NCBI GenBank assembly: GCA_034440575.1
Contig: JAOTOL010001635.1
Coordinates: forward strand, 542,001-606,000
Origin: Imbricaverruca yamaguchii
Taxonomy: Eukaryota > Arthropoda > Thecostraca > Neoverrucidae
Direction of reading: 5' to 3'
DNA: 64,000 bases
Shown here: piece after piece, positions 62,801 to 64,000 of the stretch
Numbering within the stretch: position 1 is the first letter of the stretch
Layout: every line of letters starts with the position of its first letter
Position numbers and translations under genes: made by a program
Notes under the pieces: model-generated
The model's database searches: none
What the model was told of the DNA's origin: nothing
The model's input: only the letters and a program-made list of their open reading frames with translations

Positions 62801-63773
62801 GATGCGACCGCTCCCAACAGATGCTGCCTGCAGAACGATAGCCGCTGGCATCTTGCGTACGTAGTCCGCGTATCGCAGAGGCAGTCGCAACAAAGCCAAC
62901 AGTTCAGCAGCGGCGCGTGAGTCTCCGGCACAGCCGCGGAGTTTCCCGCCACGGAGCTTCCCGCCACCACCCTGGCGTTCTGCGTTCGCTCACCGTGGCC
63001 AGCTGCCTGAGTCTGGCGCGCTCCTTCTCGTCGGCGGCCATGATGGCGAGCGTGCGCATCATGTTGGGCGTGGGCGGCGAGGTGATGTCCAGGTAGCTGG
63101 TGAGCAAGGTCTCCACGGTGGTGCACGGCAGTCGCTGGTGCGCCTCCCATCGCTTCTCCATTCCTGACACGCACACACACACCATGTGACGTCATCGGTG
63201 GTGACGTCCTCCACGTCATCGGTGATGGTGACGTGTCACCCGGCCGGCATCGAGTCAGACCGCTTCGGCTTTCGTGGCAGCTGAAGAGGCTGTGCACCAC
63301 TGCCATTTTATGATTCTGACACGCGATACCTTGACCTAGGGCCATCAAATTTATGCTGTATAAACATCGCGACTGTCGTGATTCACATCCACACGGCGTG
63401 CCTCTAGCTTTAGTAGTTCCAGAGATATTCTGGGGGTGGGGGCAGAATCGGCCTCAAGTCGGGCTCGCGTTACGACAAACACCCTGCGGTGCGCGTATCG
63501 GCGGCGACATTACAAACGTTCCCCAGTCGCCATGGCAACAGTGGCGTGTGCACGCGGTGCCATAGCCCAGTGGGGTGCTCACCCAGAGGAGTGGTGACCT
63601 TGCGCATCACCTGCAGCTCCACATTGCCCTCGGGACAGCGCATCAGGCGCTGCATGATGGGAGCGACCAGCTCGGCTCGGTTACTCGGATACACCGACAG
63701 GTGGTCGCCCGGCACGAACTTCAGATTCGATGGATTGCCGCCAGATGTCAGGGTCACGTTGATTGTGCTTCGT
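53652..63773 (-). CDS. Nos: Nitric oxide synthase, C-terminal reductase portion (nine exons, partial)
   Basis: Exons in coding order: 63773-63583, 63163-62994, 62310-62183, 59100-59018, 58658-58571, 57823-57699, 56156-56008, 54548-54357, 53813-53652. All junctions are AG/GT and in phase, giving 428 residues from RSTINV to the stop. NOS makes nitric oxide and citrulline from arginine; this part takes electrons from NADPH through FAD. Visible motifs (fragment numbering): [11 protein letters not shown] about 23-33, FAD motif [10 protein letters not shown] 163-172, NADPH-ribose motif [13 protein letters not shown] 238-250, VYVCGD 336-341, and [11 protein letters not shown] 381-391. The Ser, Cys and Asp of the hydride-transfer site and the terminal Phe (in DIFG) are present. 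The C-tail ends [10 protein letters not shown]. The gene is intact here; the oxygenase, calmodulin and FMN parts lie beyond 64000. Confidence 0.96.
54357..54548 (-). CDS. Nos: Nos exon: NADPH-binding VYVCGD
   Basis: Acceptor TCGGACAG|ACC, donor ATGCAG|GTAAGA, phase 0 on both sides, 64 codons, [10 protein letters not shown] to AHMEKMQ. Contains [17 protein letters not shown] with the catalytic Cys. Confidence 0.95.
54549..56007 (-). other. Nos intron with minisatellite
   Basis: 1.46 kb. Apart from the array at 55105-55410 it looks unique, with no extra exon. Confidence 0.7.
55105..55410. repeat. Minisatellite, about 43-bp unit (gcaagcaaacccaacgggcc)
   Basis: About seven copies with unit GAGCAAGCAAACCCAACGGG and CCGCATACACATGGAATGTC. 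Two copies are internally shortened. Confidence 0.93.
56008..56156 (-). CDS. Nos: Nos exon: [16 protein letters not shown]
   Basis: Acceptor GCTTTGCAG|AC (phase 1), donor CCGAAG|GTAAAC (phase 0), 50 codons. Reads [20 protein letters not shown] to LSRQPGVPK, the family's (L/V)FGCRxSxxDxxY segment. Confidence 0.95.
56157..57498 (-). other. Nos intron, left part
   Basis: Intron between the LFFGCR exon and the GPGTG exon. Nothing recognised apart from the array at its 5' end (57499-57690). Confidence 0.6.
57499..57690. repeat. Degenerate 30-bp repeat starting at a Nos donor
   Basis: About six copies of CCAGATCTGCCAGATAACGG with variants. On the minus strand the units carry CCAGGTATCT, similar to the adjacent true donor CCAG|GTACGC at 57699/57698. 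Confidence 0.8.
57699..57823 (-). CDS. Nos: Nos exon: [13 protein letters not shown]
   Basis: Acceptor CTTTCGACAG|C (phase 2), donor CACCAG|GTACGC (phase 1). Reads [19 protein letters not shown] then [20 protein letters not shown], the NADPH-ribose/pyrophosphate motif, fully conserved. Confidence 0.96.
57840..58250. repeat. Minisatellite, 10- and 20-bp units (cacgccacatcacgctacgt)
   Basis: Degenerate CACGCCA/CACCACT repeats at 57840-58030. A short dispersed-repeat end (GGGCGCTGTATAACCTC ... CCCAAATAACTAACTAAC) interrupts at 58028-58085, then eight near-perfect 20-bp copies follow (58085-58248). The array begins within about 20 bp of the exon acceptor at 57824. Confidence 0.93.
58571..58658 (-). 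CDS. Nos: Nos exon: [10 protein letters not shown]
   Basis: Acceptor GGCCACAG|GT (phase 1), donor TTCAGGAA|GTAAGA (phase 2), 29 codons plus 2 bases. Reads [18 protein letters not shown] then [11 protein letters not shown], the family's (H/Y)GVCSxxL segment. Confidence 0.95.
58728..59012. repeat. Minisatellite, about 32-bp unit, next to a Nos donor
   Basis: Nine copies of GGCAACACTCGATGGTACCG with ATGCCCATTGGAT, ending about 6 bp from the donor of the 59018-59100 exon. Confidence 0.92.
59018..59100 (-). CDS. Nos: Nos exon: FAD motif [10 protein letters not shown]
   Basis: Acceptor TTACCACAG|G (phase 2), donor ACTCGAG|GTACGC (phase 1), 83 bases. Reads (R)[19 protein letters not shown] to VQYRTR. 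R-x-Y-S is the FAD-binding motif. Its acceptor and first 18 bases are the template of the tandem array that follows immediately (59101-61316). Confidence 0.96.
59101..61316. repeat. 2.2-kb array of about 60 copies of a Nos splice acceptor plus exon start, 34-bp unit
   Basis: Minus-strand unit: GTGCCTCACCACAG|GGCCTACAGTATCTCATCCC, 34 bp. The part after the bar equals the first 18 bases of the FAD-motif exon with one change, and the part before is its 3' splice site. Copies are over 90% alike, with GATAAG, GCCGTG and TAAGCC variants. An interruption lies at about 59385-59590. The variant series at 59101-59235 recurs at about 59600-59735. Three minus frames are open across most of the array. Confidence 0.98.
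61317..61934 (-). other. Nos intron, unique part
   Basis: Unique sequence between the 34-bp array and the CATAGAGG array. No exon or other feature. Confidence 0.6.
61935..62182. repeat. Minisatellite (cacatagaggaacatagagg), flush with a Nos donor
   Basis: Units of about 9-18 bp, CACATAGAGG/AACATAGAGG, becoming GGAACATGGAGGCAC toward 62182, where the donor AG|GTGCGTGCCTCC lies. The intron's first bases are part of the repeat. Confidence 0.92.
62183..62310 (-). CDS. Nos: Nos exon: AYEEW to LPLLQS
   Basis: Acceptor GGGTGGCAG|GAT (phase 0), donor CAGTCCAG|GTGCGT (phase 2), 42 codons plus AG. Reads [20 protein letters not shown] then [22 protein letters not shown], typical of the NOS connecting/FAD region. 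Confidence 0.95.
62311..62993 (-). other. Nos intron
   Basis: 683 bp, unique, nothing recognised. Confidence 0.7.
62994..63163 (-). CDS. Nos: Nos exon: [22 protein letters not shown]
   Basis: Acceptor GTGTGTGCGTGTCAG|GA (phase 1), donor GGCCACG|GTGAGC (phase 0), 57 codons. Contains [18 protein letters not shown] and [12 protein letters not shown], hallmarks of the NOS/P450-reductase connecting domain. The acceptor's pyrimidine tract is replaced by a TG repeat. Confidence 0.96.
63164..63245. repeat. TG repeat and short GACGTCATCGGTG repeats at a Nos acceptor
   Basis: A CA/TG run at 63170-63183, then four GACGTC(A/C)TC-type repeats with a CRE octamer at 63187-63194, all within 80 bp upstream of the exon. 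Confidence 0.8.
63583..63773 (-). CDS. Nos: Nos exon: [12 protein letters not shown] (first exon inside the window)
   Basis: Acceptor TATCGCCGCAG|A (phase 2), donor CTCTGG|GTGAGC (phase 1). Reads [38 protein letters not shown], then to [10 protein letters not shown]. Matches the NOS region just after the FMN domain. The preceding exon is not in the remaining 227 bases. Confidence 0.95.
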
Positions 63774-64000
63774 CTGCGGCGATACGACGGTGTAAAACAT
63801 GGCAAAATGGTACCAGCGGGAGGACACCGAGAGCCTGAAGGAATACTTCCTGCGGTACAATCACTCGGAAAAGATTTTGCTTGAGGTGTAGACTGGAAGG
63901 GTCACATTTTAGTGCATGGGTATAAAGTAATGTATCGGAATAGAGCAGTATCTCTTAAAAAATGGAAAGAAGACCTGTTGAACTATTTTTGTTTGAATCG
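63774..64000. other. Nos intron, start; small plus-strand open frame
   Basis: Intron upstream of the last visible Nos exon. A plus-strand ATG at 63799 in a good context opens 30 codons (MAKWYQREDTESLKEYFLR onward) to TAG at 63889-63891. It is too short to judge and no family was recognised. Confidence 0.35.

Overview
This is eukaryotic nuclear DNA from an invertebrate. Introns run from about 0.1 to 12 kb, every exon is bounded by AG/GT, and there are tRNA-derived SINEs, decayed CR1/Jockey-like LINE copies and an exceptional load of minisatellites. An arthropod, perhaps a crustacean, fits best: the nitric oxide synthase reads like arthropod Nos, the LINE reverse transcriptase resembles copies common in crustacean genomes, and there is a TCAGTC initiator-like motif upstream of one start codon. 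The taxon is inference only; no species can be named.

Two genes can be assembled exon by exon with all splice phases agreeing. (1) Plus strand, 11648-47932: eleven coding exons for a predicted 550-residue secreted protein that I do not recognise. It has a signal peptide, two diverged copies of a four-cysteine domain whose introns fall at matching places, a Phe/Gln/Pro/Leu-rich linker, and a long acidic tail with a 14-residue repeat. (2) Minus strand, 63773-53652: the last nine exons of a nitric oxide synthase (Nos), 428 residues covering the FAD/NADPH reductase end. The heme/oxygenase, calmodulin-binding and FMN parts must lie beyond the right edge. The two genes converge, with a 5.7-kb intergenic region. 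At the far left (400-762, minus) there is a possible first coding exon of a third gene that would continue out of the window.

Between exons the window is dominated by about 40 tandem arrays (units 6 to about 290 bp). The most unusual feature is that several arrays are built from the exon-intron junctions themselves. A 34-bp array of about 60 units in Nos (59101-61316) repeats the 3' splice site plus the first 18 bases of the FAD-motif exon. A 56-bp array (40582-41157) repeats a 5' splice site ten times at exact 56-bp steps. Smaller acceptor duplications precede exons 7 and 8 of the secreted-protein gene, and more arrays begin within about 25 bases of other splice sites. The CRE octamer TGACGTCA occurs at least 13 times, mostly just upstream of exons.

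Mobile DNA: two decayed LINE copies (8345-10020, 49684-50378), two tRNA-derived SINE families with two copies each (one copy with a clear 11-bp target duplication), and a 1.55-kb long-inverted-repeat element in intron 5 (36935-38486). Two hairpins of 56 and 58 bp, an (AT)n cruciform and a roughly 275-bp satellite in the intergenic region complete the picture.
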